Of a DNA stretch of 64,000 nucleotides, positions 8,492 through 17,692 are shown piece by piece. This DNA comes from Bacteroidia bacterium (GTDB lineage: Bacteria > Bacteroidota > Bacteroidia > J057 > JADKCL01). The notes under the pieces are model-generated. The model was not told the origin of the DNA. It worked only from the letters and a program-made list of their open reading frames with translations, and ran no database searches. The stretch covers positions 1,426,001-1,490,000 of the forward strand of contig JACJYV010000001.1 in the NCBI GenBank assembly GCA_020635905.1, in the 5' to 3' direction. The position numbers and the translations under genes were made by a program. Each line of letters begins with the position of its first letter. Positions within the stretch are counted from its first letter, which is position 1.

Positions 8492-9292
8492 ATGAACAAA
8501 GACCTCAAACACATCCTATTGATTTGCCTGGCCTTCAGCGGATTTTTTGCTCTGGACAAGTTGGCATTCAAGGAGATATTCCATTTTCTTGACGACTTTC
8601 TACACCTTTATCCCCTAAGTTTTTTCCTAACTTATGCATTCGTAGGCATACCAGCAATGATTTATGTGGTCGCAACCCACAAAAGCGCATTTGCAGAGGC
8701 CTGGGGCCTGAATCGCAATCCACTAAAAGGAATTTTGATCGCTTTCATCTTTGCCCTGCCCATGCTTCTGGGATTCGGAATTTCCGCAGATTTTGCCTGG
8801 TCCCTGGAGGTCAAAAAATTCTGGCTGGGGTGTGTTTTTGCGGGGTTTTTCGAAGAATTCTACTATCGTGGTTTCTTTTTCGGGCAAATCTATCGCCAAA
8901 CCAAACTGGGATTTATTCCTTCCATTCTGGTCAGCGCCCTCATTTTCGCCTCCCTGCATCTATATCAAAGCGACGATCCTTCCACCCTGGTGGGTATTTT
9001 TCTGACTACCTTTCTGGGCGCTGGATTGTTTGGCTGGCTTTACCTGGAATGGAATTTCAACCTTTGGGTGCCTATTTCCCTGCATTTTTTCATGAATCTT
9101 TCCTGGGAGTTGTTCTCCGTTTCCAATGACGCCCTGGGTGATATGCAGGCCAATCTGTTTCGTGGAGGAACAGTGGCACTTGCCATTTTGGGGACCATTT
9201 TTTACAAAAAACGCATGAAAATCCCGCTTGAAGTGAGCAAAAACACCTTAATTTTGAAAAAAGAGTTTAAAACAGATTCTAATGGAGCTTAA
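8492..9292 (+). CDS. CPBP-family intramembrane glutamic metalloprotease
   Basis: A 266-residue multi-pass membrane protein with the CPBP (CAAX protease and bacteriocin-processing, Rce1-like) motifs: EEFYYR at about residues 121-126 (motif 1, EExxxR), an SLHLYQ histidine about 30 residues later (motif 2), and HFFMN near 200 (motif 3). Seven to eight hydrophobic segments are visible. Family members cleave prenylated or peptide substrates in the membrane; the substrate here is unknown. The stop overlaps the start of the VF530 gene by 11 nt, indicating co-transcription. Confidence 0.85.
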   Translation: MNKDLKHILLICLAFSGFFALDKLAFKEIFHFLDDFLHLYPLSFFLTYAFVGIPAMIYVVATHKSAFAEAWGLNRNPLKGILIAFIFALPMLLGFGISADFAWSLEVKKFWLGCVFAGFFEEFYYRGFFFGQIYRQTKLGFIPSILVSALIFASLHLYQSDDPSTLVGIFLTTFLGAGLFGWLYLEWNFNLWVPISLHFFMNLSWELFSVSNDALGDMQANLFRGGTVALAILGTIFYKKRMKIPLEVSKNTLILKKEFKTDSNGA

Positions 9293-9521
9293 AAAGGATC
9301 CCAGTCAAAATCACCCCAACAGCCCATTGCACGGCATCAAACTGGCGGATATTCTTGAATATCTGGTTGCGGCTTATGGCTGGGAAGAACTGGCGGCCCG
9401 TATCCACATCCGCTGCTTTTACAGCAATCCTTCCATCAATTCCAGCCTGAAATTCCTGCGAAAAACGCCCTGGGCGCGCACCAAAGTGGAAGAATTATAC
9501 CTTGAATCCGTACGCAGATAA
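9282..9521 (+). CDS. VF530-family DUF2132 small DNA-binding protein
   Basis: A 79-residue protein matching the VF530/DUF2132 family along its length. NSPLHGIKLADILEYLV (about 13-29), YGWEELAARIHIRCF (33-47) and SSLKFLRKTPWARTKVEELY (54-73) are the family's conserved blocks. The Vibrio fischeri structure suggested a DNA-binding fold; no biological role is firmly established. The start overlaps the end of the CPBP protease gene by 11 nt. It is a small soluble cytosolic protein with no unusual features. Confidence 0.88.
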   Translation: MELKKDPSQNHPNSPLHGIKLADILEYLVAAYGWEELAARIHIRCFYSNPSINSSLKFLRKTPWARTKVEELYLESVRR

Positions 9522-9531
9522 CTCAATTCAC

Positions 9532-9708
9532 ATGAAAACGAGTACCAAAATAATGCTAATCGTCCTGATTGTCCTCAATCTGATGGTTTTACTGGGACAA
9601 ATATGGCCCGAAGGCGCCCCGCCCTTTGCGCCGGTTGTAAATATCGTTTTTCTGGTTTCCACCCTGGTTTTTTTCGTCGCAATTCTGATCAAAAAAGGAC
9701 TTAGATAG
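9532..9708 (+). CDS. Small two-helix membrane protein
   Basis: A 58-residue protein starting at ATG 9532 (KTSTKIMLIVLIVLNLM). A longer in-frame start at 9502 overlaps the VF530 gene and would add a non-hydrophobic leader, so it is less likely. Two hydrophobic helices (about 6-22 and 33-51) flank a short WPEGAPPFAP loop, and the protein ends in KKGLR, giving an N-in/C-in hairpin. No family is recognised. It sits 10 nt after VF530 and 18 nt before the DinB-family gene, so it is probably part of the same transcript. Confidence 0.6.
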   Translation: MKTSTKIMLIVLIVLNLMVLLGQIWPEGAPPFAPVVNIVFLVSTLVFFVAILIKKGLR

Positions 9709-9726
9709 CTCAATTAATCCATTCCC

Positions 9727-10185
9727 ATGAAATCTAAAACTCAACTTTTCCTGGAAATGTGGCTGGAAGCACGGGCCCGCTTCTCCACCCAACTTACCTC
9801 ACTCACGGAGGAAGAATTAAAGAAAAAGCTGCCTCCCTCGCCCAACAGCCTTGGTTTTTTAATTCGCCATATTGGGGAAGTTGAAATGCTGTTTGCGAAA
9901 AATGTGTTCAAAGCGTTGGAAATCAGGGTGCACGCCAAAACAGTGATCGATCAGAAAGATTCGGGAGAGTGGACCAATCTGAAAGAACTGCTGGCTTATG
10001 TGGACGAATCTTTTGCATTGCTGAAGGAAATCGTTGAAAAACAGACAGATGAGGATTGGGAAACCCTGATTGAGACCAAGGAATTTGGAAAAAGAACCAA
10101 AGCCCAGGCCTTTGGCAGAATCGTTTCCCACACCACCTACCACAGCGGCCAAATGGCCCTGATTCGTAAATACGGCACAAATTGA
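9727..10185 (+). CDS. DinB/YfiT-like metal-dependent four-helix protein
   Basis: A 152-residue DinB superfamily protein. The metal-binding histidine pattern is present: one His in LIRHIGEVE (about residue 42) and a second pair in HTTYHSGQMALIR near residues 138-150. These are the usual positions of the DinB triad. Family members bind divalent metal and include thiol S-transferases; chemistry here is unknown. The ATG start at 9727 follows the small membrane protein by 18 nt. Cytosolic. Confidence 0.85.
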   Translation: MKSKTQLFLEMWLEARARFSTQLTSLTEEELKKKLPPSPNSLGFLIRHIGEVEMLFAKNVFKALEIRVHAKTVIDQKDSGEWTNLKELLAYVDESFALLKEIVEKQTDEDWETLIETKEFGKRTKAQAFGRIVSHTTYHSGQMALIRKYGTN

Positions 10186-10244
10186 AGGCATCCAAACAAT
10201 TTTAAATCCCACAGGTTTAATCCCCTCACCCAACTCCCTATCTC

Positions 10245-10784
10245 ATGTCCAAAAAAATTGTAGCCTTCGGGGCCAGCAACAGCAAAAACTCAATCAATCG
10301 CAAACTGGCGAACTTTGCAGCACATCAAATCAAGGATGCAGAAGTCAACTTGCTGGATCTGAACGACTTCGAAATGCCCATTTACAGCATTGACCGGGAA
10401 AAGGAGTCTGGAATTCATCCCCTTGCGGAAAAATTCAAAGCCATTTTGCGGGAATCAGATGGGATTTTAATTTCTTTTGCCGAGCACAACGGAGCTTACT
10501 CTACGGCTTTCAAGAACATTTTTGACTGGATCTCCCGCCAGGAAAAGGACGTTTGGTACAGCAAACCCATGTTTTTGCTTGCCACTTCACCCGGGGCCCG
10601 CGGGGGCAGAACGGTGCTTGAAATCGCCATGAATAAATTCAAATTCATGAACCAGAACACCCTGGTGGATTTCTCCTTGCCTTCATTTAATGAAAATTTC
10701 TCTGAAACTGAGGGAATCACTCAACCAGATATGAAAGCAGCTTTTCTTGAAAAACTGGCTTTGTATGAGGCCGCACTAAAATAA
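10245..10784 (+). CDS. NADPH-dependent FMN reductase family protein
   Basis: A 179-residue flavodoxin-like protein. The N-terminal phosphate-binding loop reads AFGASNSKNSINRKLA (residues ~7-22), the equivalent of the GSxRxxSxN loop in NADPH:FMN/quinone/chromate reductases. EHNGAYSTAFKNIFDWISR (about 85-103) is the conserved YNxxxPxxLKNAIDW-like region that contacts FMN, and ATSPGARGG (about 113-121) is the third flavin loop. It is cytosolic and stands alone, about 60 nt after the DinB gene. The electron acceptor in vivo is not deducible. Confidence 0.87.
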   Translation: MSKKIVAFGASNSKNSINRKLANFAAHQIKDAEVNLLDLNDFEMPIYSIDREKESGIHPLAEKFKAILRESDGILISFAEHNGAYSTAFKNIFDWISRQEKDVWYSKPMFLLATSPGARGGRTVLEIAMNKFKFMNQNTLVDFSLPSFNENFSETEGITQPDMKAAFLEKLALYEAALK

Positions 10785-10937
10785 ATTCCCTGCAATTTCC
10801 CAATCAGTAGATTCAAACCCAGGAAATAGAGACAAATTCAGCGCAAAAATTCACCATTTTATCCATGATTTCACGAGATTTATTTCTCAAAAACAGCATT
10901 TGAGCGCATTGATGGGTAAAATCTTCTCAAAAATTCC

Positions 10938-13070
10938 ATGATCAGCCATCGAGTTTTCATTTCATTTTGGGCGGGATTGCTCTTCCTCCCATTCGTGGCT
11001 GGGTTACTTTGGCCCGACCTGTGGTGGGGAACCCATTTCATCTCATTTTTGCCAGCTATATTCAAGGCAATTTTCCTGATTCTGCCTTTGTTTTTGCTGA
11101 TTTGGTCAGGTTTTGGGCAGGAGAAACCTCTTTCCTGGGATTTTTTTCGACTTTCCGGGCTTTTAGTGGGGGGAATTTCCCTTTTTGTAGCAACATTAGC
11201 CTGGCTACTTCCCCTCCCTCACGATTTTTACGGCAATGCACGTGGTTTTGAACCCATCTTGCAGGAAACCATGCAAAAACTCCCACCTGATTTCTGGAAA
11301 AGCTGGTTTTCTTTTGAATTTGTACCCGGAAATGGCCGCCAGGGAGCAACCCTGCTGGTAAAATTCATCTCATTTGCAGGCAATATTTCAATTCACCAGG
11401 CTTTCAGGTTACTGGATGCAATCTGTGGGGGACTTTTTGCTGCAATCTGGTTGATTTCAGTGAAAAAGCTCATTCAAAACAGAACCTGGCAACTCATTTT
11501 GGTCCTGACCGGGCTGACCACTCCCCTATTTCTTAACTTTTTTGGACACGTTGAGGCCTATGCACCCGTTTTTCTGATTTTGCTCAGCCTTTTGTTGGTG
11601 TTCGTTCTGTTTTTGCGCAGCAAAAACGTCCGCTACCTGGGAATCCTGATTCCCCTGTGGATTCTGGGGTTGCGTCTGCATACCCTGATGTACCTGCTTT
11701 TGCCAGCAATTTTGCTGGCAACCGGACTGAAATTTGGGCCAAATTTCTCATTTCTCAGGCAGGCGACCCGCCTGAAAGGCATGCTAGTCCTGATTTTCCT
11801 GCCTTTGCTGGGTGCAGGACTGGTTTTGTATTTTGGGGTTTTTGGGGATCATATTGATCCCCGCAAACTTGAAAACTTCCAGGATATTGACCGGCTTTTC
11901 CTGCCCATTTTTTCCCCTGATCCGCCCCTGGACAGGTATAATCTCTTCAGTTTCAACCATATTTTTGATTATTTCAATCAAATTCTCCTTTGGTCGCCTG
12001 CGCTGATTTTCCTGACTGGATTTTTGCTCCTCAATTTCAGAAAGAAACTGAACTGGAACCAGACTGAAATCAGTCTGATATTACTTACAGGCTTTCTTTT
12101 CGGCGGGATCCTTTTCGCCATCAATCCCCTCTTTTCCATGCCTATGGATTGGGATTTATTTATGTTTCCTGTTCCAGTTTTGCTGATTTTCCTCCTTTTA
12201 CTGGTAGAGCAGGTTCAGCACGAACCCGTTTCTGGGAAATTTTTCCGCGCCCAACTCGCATTTATCCTGCTTTGCCTGCCCGTTTTTGGTGTATTTATTT
12301 CTGAAAATGCTACCTCACTGCGGGTGGAAAGTACAGGGATACATATTTTCAAAACCTATTACGAGCATGCATCCACTTACCTGTTGTACGCTTTGAAACT
12401 TGAGCAAAACCCGGAAAAATTTGCAGAAAGAGAAGCCCACGTGCTGGAAAAACTGGCTCCCAATGCCCTGCCTGGCCATGACAAGCAATATGCTGACTTG
12501 CTGATTGACCAGGGGCTTTTTTACAGCAGGGTTCAGGGAAACATAGCCCAAGCACGAGGAAGCCTGATTCATTCCATGGATTTCTACCCGCTTTCGGCTC
12601 AGTTTGAGGCAGAATTAGAGGTCGTCAATGACCAATATTTATCTCAAAAGCTACCCATTTCAATCTCAGATCAGCAAAAAGCCAGCCAAAGGATCGAACA
12701 AGGCAGAGCTTTTTGCAATAAAAATCAACTTGTGAAGGGGGCAAATCAATTCAAAACCGCCCATTTATATGATCCACTTTCAGGGGAAGCACTAATTTCC
12801 CTCATTGAAACCCATTTCAGGTTAAAAAACTTCGCGGAAGCCTGTTCCTGGGCCGAAAAATTGCTCCAAACAGGGGCCATTGAAAAAGAGCAGGCCCTGC
12901 GCATTGCCATCCATACATCCCTGGAAGCGGAACTTTATCCCCAGGCCCTTGACTACGCAAATCAATTTCTCCAGGAAATTGGACCAGATGAAACGATTCA
13001 GCAAGTCAAAAACGGTATTGAAAAGGGGGAAAACCTGCCTCAATTAAAGTTTCTGTTCGTGCAGGGTTAA
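10938..13070 (+). CDS. Polytopic membrane protein with C-terminal TPR domain
   Basis: A 710-residue protein. Residues 1 to ~450 contain about eleven hydrophobic helices with short loops, resembling the membrane part of GT-C type glycosyltransferases or O-antigen-ligase-like proteins, though no DxD-like catalytic motif is clear. Residues ~500-710 are soluble helical repeats of TPR type (for example NQLVKGANQFKTAHLYDPLSG, then ACSWAEKLLQTG). This architecture is common and uncharacterised in Bacteroidota. It stands alone, flanked by ~150 nt upstream and 56 nt downstream. A glycan-transfer role is speculation. Confidence 0.6.
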   Translation: MISHRVFISFWAGLLFLPFVAGLLWPDLWWGTHFISFLPAIFKAIFLILPLFLLIWSGFGQEKPLSWDFFRLSGLLVGGISLFVATLAWLLPLPHDFYGNARGFEPILQETMQKLPPDFWKSWFSFEFVPGNGRQGATLLVKFISFAGNISIHQAFRLLDAICGGLFAAIWLISVKKLIQNRTWQLILVLTGLTTPLFLNFFGHVEAYAPVFLILLSLLLVFVLFLRSKNVRYLGILIPLWILGLRLHTLMYLLLPAILLATGLKFGPNFSFLRQATRLKGMLVLIFLPLLGAGLVLYFGVFGDHIDPRKLENFQDIDRLFLPIFSPDPPLDRYNLFSFNHIFDYFNQILLWSPALIFLTGFLLLNFRKKLNWNQTEISLILLTGFLFGGILFAINPLFSMPMDWDLFMFPVPVLLIFLLLLVEQVQHEPVSGKFFRAQLAFILLCLPVFGVFISENATSLRVESTGIHIFKTYYEHASTYLLYALKLEQNPEKFAEREAHVLEKLAPNALPGHDKQYADLLIDQGLFYSRVQGNIAQARGSLIHSMDFYPLSAQFEAELEVVNDQYLSQKLPISISDQQKASQRIEQGRAFCNKNQLVKGANQFKTAHLYDPLSGEALISLIETHFRLKNFAEACSWAEKLLQTGAIEKEQALRIAIHTSLEAELYPQALDYANQFLQEIGPDETIQQVKNGIEKGENLPQLKFLFVQG

Positions 13071-13126
13071 AATTTCGCCCCAAAATCAGCTGAAAAAGCA
13101 CATCTTTACAGAAAATCTCACTTGGC

Positions 13127-15316
13127 TTGAAAGACCTGCTGCTCATAACGCCACCTTTTACCCAACTCAATACTCCTTATCCCGCCACGCCCTATTTGAC
13201 GGGATTTTTGCGCAGCAAAAATATCTCCTGCGCCCAGATGGACCTGGGAATAGAGGTAATTTTGAGTCTTTTTACCCGTGAACATCTGGCCAAAGCCTTC
13301 GAACTGGCTAAAAGCAGGCTCCCAGACGAAAATTGCCAGCGGATTTTTGCCCTCCAAAGTGATTATCTCAGCACAATTGAGGAGGTAATTGCCTTTTTGC
13401 AGGGCAAAAATCCCAACCTGGCCCGCCAGATCGCGGGAGAAAATTTTCTGCCGCAGGCTTCCCGCTTCGCCGAACTGGATGATCTCGAATGGGCCTTTGG
13501 CACCATGGGGCAGCACGACAAAGCCAAACACCTGGCCACCCTTTATCTGGAAGATCTGTCAGATTTCCTGGTGGCTTGCCTGGATCCTCATTTTGGTTTC
13601 AGCCGCTACGCGGAGCGCCTGGGCCGTTCAGCAAACAGCTTCGACGAACTCTACCAAACCCTGCAATCAGACATTTCCTTTATCGAGGAAATTACTTTGC
13701 GGCTGCTTGAGCAGAAGGTTCGCGAAAATCAGCCCAAACTGGTATCCTTTTCCGTGCCTTTCCCAGGCAACCTCTTCAGCGCCTTTCGCTGTGCACAATA
13801 CCTGAAAAATCATTTTCCAGAAATTCAAACTGCGATGGGTGGCGGGTTCCCTAACACTGAACTTCGTTCCGTGAGCGATCCAAGAGTTTTCGAATTCTTC
13901 GACTACATTACCCTGGATGATGGGGAACTTCCCCTCCAATTGCTGGCCAATAGAGTCTCAGCAGGAAGTTCTGCCCCTAATTCACCACTGAAAAGAACTT
14001 TTTTACTGAAAAACGGAGTGGTCATTTACCAAAATGACGCCCCGCAACCCGATTACAAACAGGCTGACCTCCCGGCCCCTGATTATGATGACCTGCCCCT
14101 GGATCGCTACATTTCAGTGATCGAGGTAGCCAACCCCATGCACAGCCTGTGGAGTGATGGTCGCTGGAATAAACTGACCATGGCCCATGGCTGTTATTGG
14201 GGAAAGTGCACTTTTTGCGACATTTCCCTGGACTACATCCGCCTTTATGAGCCCATTGCCGCCAAAACCCTGGTTGACCGGGTTGAGGAACTTATCACCC
14301 AAACAGGTGAAAAGGGATTCCATTTTGTGGATGAAGCCGCTCCCCCGGCCCTTATGCGGGAATTCGCCCTTGAAATCCTGCGCAGAGGCCTTTCCATCAC
14401 CTGGTGGACCAATATTCGCTTTGAAAAGAGCTTCAGCCGCCACCTCTGCCTGCTGCTAAAGGCCTCGGGCTGCATTGCCGTTTCCGGCGGGTTGGAAGTG
14501 GCTTCCAACCGTCTGCTGGACCTGATCCAAAAGGGCGTCACGGTGGAGCAGGTGGCGCGGGTGACCCACAATTTTACGGAAGCAGGCATCATGGTACATG
14601 CCTACCTCATGTACGGCTACCCCACCCAAACCGTGCAGGAAACGGTGGACAGCCTGGAAATGGTGCGCCAAATGTTTGCCCTGGGCATCATACAGTCCGG
14701 GTTTTGGCACCAGTTTGCCCTGACCGCTCACAGCCCCGTGGGAATGAACCCGGGCGACTACGGAATATTACCCAAAATACCTGAAGTCACCTTTGCCAAT
14801 AATGACCTGCAATTTCTGGACAAAACGGGCCTGAACCACGAAAAATTCAGCTTTGGGCTAAAAAAGTCTCTTTTCAACTACATGCACGGAATCTGTTTCG
14901 AGTATCCCTTGCAGGAATGGTTTGACTTCAGGATTCCCCGAACCACCATTGCTCCAGATTTCATTGAATTGAGTCTCGAGGAGCAGGAGGAATACCTGGT
15001 GCGTCCCAATGCAAAGATCGTCTGGTTGGGCAATCAACCAATTACTTCAGTATTCAACAAAGCCAAAAAAGGCAAAATCCGTTCATTCCTGCGAATGGAA
15101 TTCCATGATCGTTTGGGCTCCACGGAAATCACCCTGGAAAAAGAACTAGGTGACTGGCTGCTCAAAATACTTCCCCAAATTTCCGTCCGGACAGGTCAAA
15201 GTATGACCTTTGCCCAGGTGAAAGCAGATTTTGAGACAAATCTGGGCGACTTTGATCCATTTTGGTACTCAAAACCCATGCAAAATCTGAGGGATGCGGG
15301 ATTACTGGTTTTGTAG
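13127..15316 (+). CDS. B12-binding-domain radical SAM protein
   Basis: A 729-residue protein. The N-terminus (LLLITPPFTQLNTPYPATPYLTG) is the opening strand and loop of the cobalamin-binding fold in this enzyme class. GGGFPNTELR near 238-247 and DYITLDDGE at 259-267 continue that domain. The iron-sulfur motif reads HGCYWGKCTFCD with cysteines 356, 361 and 364, i.e. CX4CX2C rather than the usual CX3CX2C. The TIM-barrel part follows (SGGLEVASNRLLDLIQKGV, then AYLMYGYPTQT). The start is TTG at 13127; the first in-frame ATG (residue 38) would delete the conserved N-terminus. Function (lipid, RiPP or tetrapyrrole modification) is unknown. Confidence 0.82.
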   Translation: MKDLLLITPPFTQLNTPYPATPYLTGFLRSKNISCAQMDLGIEVILSLFTREHLAKAFELAKSRLPDENCQRIFALQSDYLSTIEEVIAFLQGKNPNLARQIAGENFLPQASRFAELDDLEWAFGTMGQHDKAKHLATLYLEDLSDFLVACLDPHFGFSRYAERLGRSANSFDELYQTLQSDISFIEEITLRLLEQKVRENQPKLVSFSVPFPGNLFSAFRCAQYLKNHFPEIQTAMGGGFPNTELRSVSDPRVFEFFDYITLDDGELPLQLLANRVSAGSSAPNSPLKRTFLLKNGVVIYQNDAPQPDYKQADLPAPDYDDLPLDRYISVIEVANPMHSLWSDGRWNKLTMAHGCYWGKCTFCDISLDYIRLYEPIAAKTLVDRVEELITQTGEKGFHFVDEAAPPALMREFALEILRRGLSITWWTNIRFEKSFSRHLCLLLKASGCIAVSGGLEVASNRLLDLIQKGVTVEQVARVTHNFTEAGIMVHAYLMYGYPTQTVQETVDSLEMVRQMFALGIIQSGFWHQFALTAHSPVGMNPGDYGILPKIPEVTFANNDLQFLDKTGLNHEKFSFGLKKSLFNYMHGICFEYPLQEWFDFRIPRTTIAPDFIELSLEEQEEYLVRPNAKIVWLGNQPITSVFNKAKKGKIRSFLRMEFHDRLGSTEITLEKELGDWLLKILPQISVRTGQSMTFAQVKADFETNLGDFDPFWYSKPMQNLRDAGLLVL

Positions 15317-15323
15317 GCCTGAT

Positions 15324-15956
15324 TCAGGTCTCTTCCCGCGCTTTTTCAATCAGTTCAGTCAGGTCCGATGACATCTTGTTCAAATGCTCGTGCAGGATGT
15401 CTCCAATTTCACGAATTACATCAGAAGAGGAATTCAACAAATCAGGATAAGCAGACAAAATCTCCGCATTGCAAACCTTGTTCAGGCGGTCATAAAGGTC
15501 GTTATCAATTCTTTGAATCCTGCCACTCTCTTTGGCTGCTTCGGACAAACTCTGTAAAGCCTCCTGCATTTTCTTAATCACCTCAGGATCACGCAAGCTG
15601 AGTTGTCTTTTGTACTCGTCAGCGATGGAAATTTTATGGTCAATGAATTCCTTGACCCAGTATTCAAAATCGAAGCCCTCCTCCAGCATGATATCCACCA
15701 CTTTGTTTTCCAGGGGACCACGTCCGGGCAACAAATCCCGGATATTTTTGATGTATTTTCCCACTTCCTCATTCTGTTCCCAAATAAATCCATGCAGAAA
15801 GTAAAAAGGAAGACTCATAAAAAGGTGGGGTAATTCCGTCACCACAGGAGAAAAAATATCGAAATGAATATCCACAGAATCGTCTTCCATTTCATCCAAA
15901 TAGGGGACTTCAAATTTGAGTTCACTGATCGTGTACTCTGGATTTTCTATTTTCAT
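15324..15956 (-). CDS. Hypothetical acidic helical protein
   Basis: A 210-residue minus-strand protein convergent with the radical SAM gene (stops 8 nt apart). Residues 1-45 are acidic and strand-rich (ELKFEVPYLDEMEDDSVDIHFDIF), followed by a single weakly hydrophobic stretch (LFMSLPFYFLHGFIW), then helical, charged sequence to the end including a likely coiled coil (~115-210). No signal peptide and no family recognised. Codon use and length make it a credible gene. Confidence 0.6.
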   Translation of the reverse strand: MKIENPEYTISELKFEVPYLDEMEDDSVDIHFDIFSPVVTELPHLFMSLPFYFLHGFIWEQNEEVGKYIKNIRDLLPGRGPLENKVVDIMLEEGFDFEYWVKEFIDHKISIADEYKRQLSLRDPEVIKKMQEALQSLSEAAKESGRIQRIDNDLYDRLNKVCNAEILSAYPDLLNSSSDVIREIGDILHEHLNKMSSDLTELIEKAREET

Positions 15957-16243
15957 ATTTGAGACAAATTAAGGTTAAAACACGCACTCAGAGTTGGAAA
16001 TGGAGGTAAAGCCCAAACCTTGATCTCCTCAAAATTAAACTGAGTCCGATCAAAGGTCAATAGATGGATGTTCATTCCTGATTGACTCAAAGGAAAATAA
16101 TTCTGACAACCATCCTGATACACGAAAATCCCCCTGAAATTTTCCGCTGGTCTCCTGTATTTGCAGCCTGGAATTTCCCTGAAAAAGCTGAAAAAATCAG
16201 GATTTTGCAGGATAATCAGGTTCTCATTTGTAATTTCAAGAGC

Positions 16244-17416
16244 TTGAAATACATAACCCGCACCGTCTGGATTCTGTCCCTGATCAGCCTGTTTACCGAC
16301 ATGGCCAGCGAAATGTTGTACCCGATTATGCCCATTTTTCTCAAGGAAATCGGCTTTTCTGTGCTTCTTATTGGGATTCTCGAAGGTGTGGCCGAAGCCA
16401 CCGCAGGTTTTAGCAAGGGCTACTTTGGCAAGCACTCTGATAATGCAGGCAAAAGGGTGCCATTTGTGCAACTGGGATATGCGCTGAGCGCTATTTCCAA
16501 GCCCATGATGGCCCTGCTCACCTGGCCACTGTGGATTTTCGGGGCCCGCACCCTCGACCGGGTGGGCAAAGGCATCCGTACGGGCGCCCGCGACGCCCTG
16601 CTTTCGGGCGAGGCTACCCCGGAAACCAAAGGCCGCATTTTCGGTTTCCACCGCTCCATGGACACCCTGGGGGCCGTTTTGGGGCCTGCCACCGCTCTTT
16701 TGTATCTGTATTTTTATCCCGGAAATTACCAGGCGCTCTTTCTGATTGCCTTCCTGCCTGGACTGCTGGCTATCCTGGCATCTGCGATGCTGAAGGAAAA
16801 TACTGCCGTTCAGGCCAAACCAAAGGCGCGCACGGCTTTATTTTCCTTTCTTAAATACTGGAAACAGGCAACGCCTGCCTACCGTAAGCTGCTGATTGGC
16901 CTGCTGGCTTTTACCCTGGTCAACAGTTCTGACCTTTTTCTGCTGCTAAAGGCCAAAGATGCGGGTCTGGACGACACCTGGGTGATTGGGATTTACATAT
17001 TTTATAATCTGGTTTATGCCCTGGCGGCCTTTCCCCTGGGCGGCCTGGCCGACAAAATCGGGCTGAAAACCATGTATCTGATGGGTTTGGTGCTGTTTGC
17101 GGGAGTTTACATTGGCATGGCGGTGGGGGGAAATCTTTATCTCGTGATCGCCTGTTTCTTTGGGTATGGCATCTATGCGGCGGCCACAGAAGGCATTTCC
17201 AAAGCCTGGATCAGCAATATTTGCAATAAGGAAGACACGGGTACGGCAATTGGCACATATTCAGCCCTGCAAAGCATATTTTCCCTTCTTGCCAGTACCA
17301 TTGCCGGCCTGATCTGGTTCGAATTTGAAGCCTCCACCACCTTTTGGGTCACAGGTTGCGGAACCCTGGCCGTGATTATGTATTTCCTCATTCAACGTGT
17401 GAAAAAGCCAGCCTGA
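16244..17416 (+). CDS. MFS transporter
   Basis: A ~390-residue major facilitator protein with twelve hydrophobic segments. The N-terminal ITRTVWILSLISLFTDMASE and YPIMPIFLKEIGF lead into the first helices. The loop 2-3 signature region reads KGYFGKHSDNAGKRVPFV, equivalent to GxxxDRxGRR, and DRVGKGIRTGARDALLS is the next cytoplasmic loop. The frame is open from 16082, but that extension is hydrophilic and unlike the family. TTG at 16244 is the likeliest start; ATG at 16301 would cut the first helix. Family relatives are drug/metabolite exporters; the substrate is unknown. It is divergent from the acidic hypothetical gene. Confidence 0.82.
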   Translation: MKYITRTVWILSLISLFTDMASEMLYPIMPIFLKEIGFSVLLIGILEGVAEATAGFSKGYFGKHSDNAGKRVPFVQLGYALSAISKPMMALLTWPLWIFGARTLDRVGKGIRTGARDALLSGEATPETKGRIFGFHRSMDTLGAVLGPATALLYLYFYPGNYQALFLIAFLPGLLAILASAMLKENTAVQAKPKARTALFSFLKYWKQATPAYRKLLIGLLAFTLVNSSDLFLLLKAKDAGLDDTWVIGIYIFYNLVYALAAFPLGGLADKIGLKTMYLMGLVLFAGVYIGMAVGGNLYLVIACFFGYGIYAAATEGISKAWISNICNKEDTGTAIGTYSALQSIFSLLASTIAGLIWFEFEASTTFWVTGCGTLAVIMYFLIQRVKKPA

Positions 17417-17540
17417 GAGGTTTTTGGCGAGCTAATTTTTCCCAAAAAAAATTTCTTACCCAATTGGAATAAAACCATTACTTTAGAATCAGAATAGAGG
17501 GCCCGATCCTCACTTAAAAACTTAATTAATCGCAAAAGTC

Positions 17541-17651
17541 ATGGCAAAATCCAAGGATGTAAAAAAAGCCGTCAAAAAAGAGCCCACCAAAACTGCCAAA
17601 GAGAAAAAGGCAGAAAAAGAGGCAAAAAAAGCCATCAACAGTAAGAAATAA
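17541..17651 (+). CDS. Lysine-rich 36-residue peptide
   Basis: A short frame beginning MAKSKDVKKAVKKEP, 36 residues of which roughly 40 percent are lysine, with alternating Ala/Glu and no aromatic residues. It resembles the lysine/alanine tails of histone-H1-like nucleoid proteins and small basic proteins seen in Bacteroidota. A purine-rich stretch (cgcaaaag) lies just before the ATG. It lies in the gap between the MFS and DUF4377 genes. It is too short for a family call; a chance frame is possible, but the clean composition argues for a real product. Confidence 0.45.
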   Translation: MAKSKDVKKAVKKEPTKTAKEKKAEKEAKKAINSKK

Positions 17652-17692
17652 TCCCTTAATTTCGGGCCAGGTTTCACGAAAGCCTGAAACTA

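Noticed and set aside
16082..16243. N-terminal extension of the MFS transporter from ATG 16082
   Set aside because: The added ~54 residues are hydrophilic, not seen in the family, and precede the usual first helix; TTG 16244 fits better.
15953..16651. Minus-strand 232-codon frame overlapping the start of the MFS gene
   Set aside because: It covers membrane helices of the MFS transporter in antisense and shows no family features.
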